Origin: Xestospongia bergquistia
Lineage: Eukaryota; Porifera; Demospongiae; Haplosclerida; Petrosiidae
DNA: 64,000 nt
Assembly (NCBI GenBank): GCA_963965975.1
Contig: OZ014412.1
Span: 9,052,708 to 9,116,707 of the forward strand
Direction: 5' to 3'
Under the pieces are notes generated by a model. That model was not told the DNA's origin and searched no databases. It saw only the letters and a program-made list of their open reading frames with translations. Positions within the stretch are counted from its first letter, which is position 1. Each line of letters begins with the position of its first letter. Positions 63,649 to 64,000 of this stretch are shown here, in pieces. The position numbers and the translations under genes were made by a program.

Positions 63649-64000
63649 TCACTTCCTACGTATCCTAGAGCTAAGCAACATTTACAATTTGGTAGAAACA
63701 ATGGAGGTCAGTAACTTCCCAGACTTGTTGTTTTTATTAATTATTTTCACATAAACAATTATCAACTGCTAATAAGTCTTAATTTTTGTATTGAATTTGA
63801 GTGCATTAAAAGTTGAATTGTGCATCATGATTTGTTTGCTATAACTTTGAATGACGTCAGTATATTATTTGTATTATGTTTATTGTAACTTGTATACTAT
63901 TCATTGACTATTTCAAGATTTTTATTCTAGTTCACAATGTCATTTATTTGCTATTCATGTTGTTATTGAAAGTAATCATATTAATATGGAGGATTGTTGT
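63649..64000. other. Right-edge flank
   Basis: AT-rich; no gene seen before the window ends. Confidence 0.5.

Overview
This is an AT-rich, intron-bearing invertebrate nuclear window. It most likely comes from a demosponge such as Amphimedon queenslandica: tandem NLR genes (Death/CARD + NACHT + LRR), Death-NHL proteins, introns of only about 47-60 bases and phase-1 exon cassettes fit what is known of the large sponge NLR family. The species is inferred from gene content alone; no database search was possible.

Layout. The window is an NLR cluster built from a repeated head-to-head module. A minus-strand NLR (Death, second helical domain, NACHT, LRR) and a plus-strand 'gene A' (Death, helical domain, unnamed alpha/beta domain, coiled coil) share an 87-93 base promoter. 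Gene A is followed by 'gene B' (Death + six NHL blades). Module 1 is 1-6564 (its NLR runs off the left edge). Module 2 is 7888-21438; its NLR is a pseudogene and its promoter is split by a 3.5 kb DNA transposon. Module 3 is 29172-35910; its NLR is intact and its gene A is a mosaic pseudogene. A fourth head-to-head promoter (50156-50234) joins two NLRs and holds a perfect kB-type site. Other plus-strand NLRs lie at 24487-28316 (CARD-like N terminus), 39558-45406 (candidate HEPN N terminus), 50235-55313 and 58342-62771 (Death N termini, the last with a degenerate NACHT). NLR fragments lie at 22511-23935 and 63268-63648.

Mobile DNA: a 3524-base element with 9-base target duplications (12325-15848), a 2301-base MULE without its catalytic core (55866-58166), a hAT fragment (about 7190-7690), a fold-back MITE (18803-19037), a GC-rich dispersed-repeat insertion (about 17909-18429) and a tRNA-SINE-like remnant (about 39345-39480). 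No retrovirus-like or Polinton-like element was recognised.

How it may work (inference): NLRs are cytosolic sensors that oligomerise through NACHT, and gene A and gene B carry Death domains that could pair with NLR Death domains, so co-expression from shared promoters would yield sensor and partner together. Exon joins were inferred by eye from GT/AG sites, reading frame and paralog comparison.
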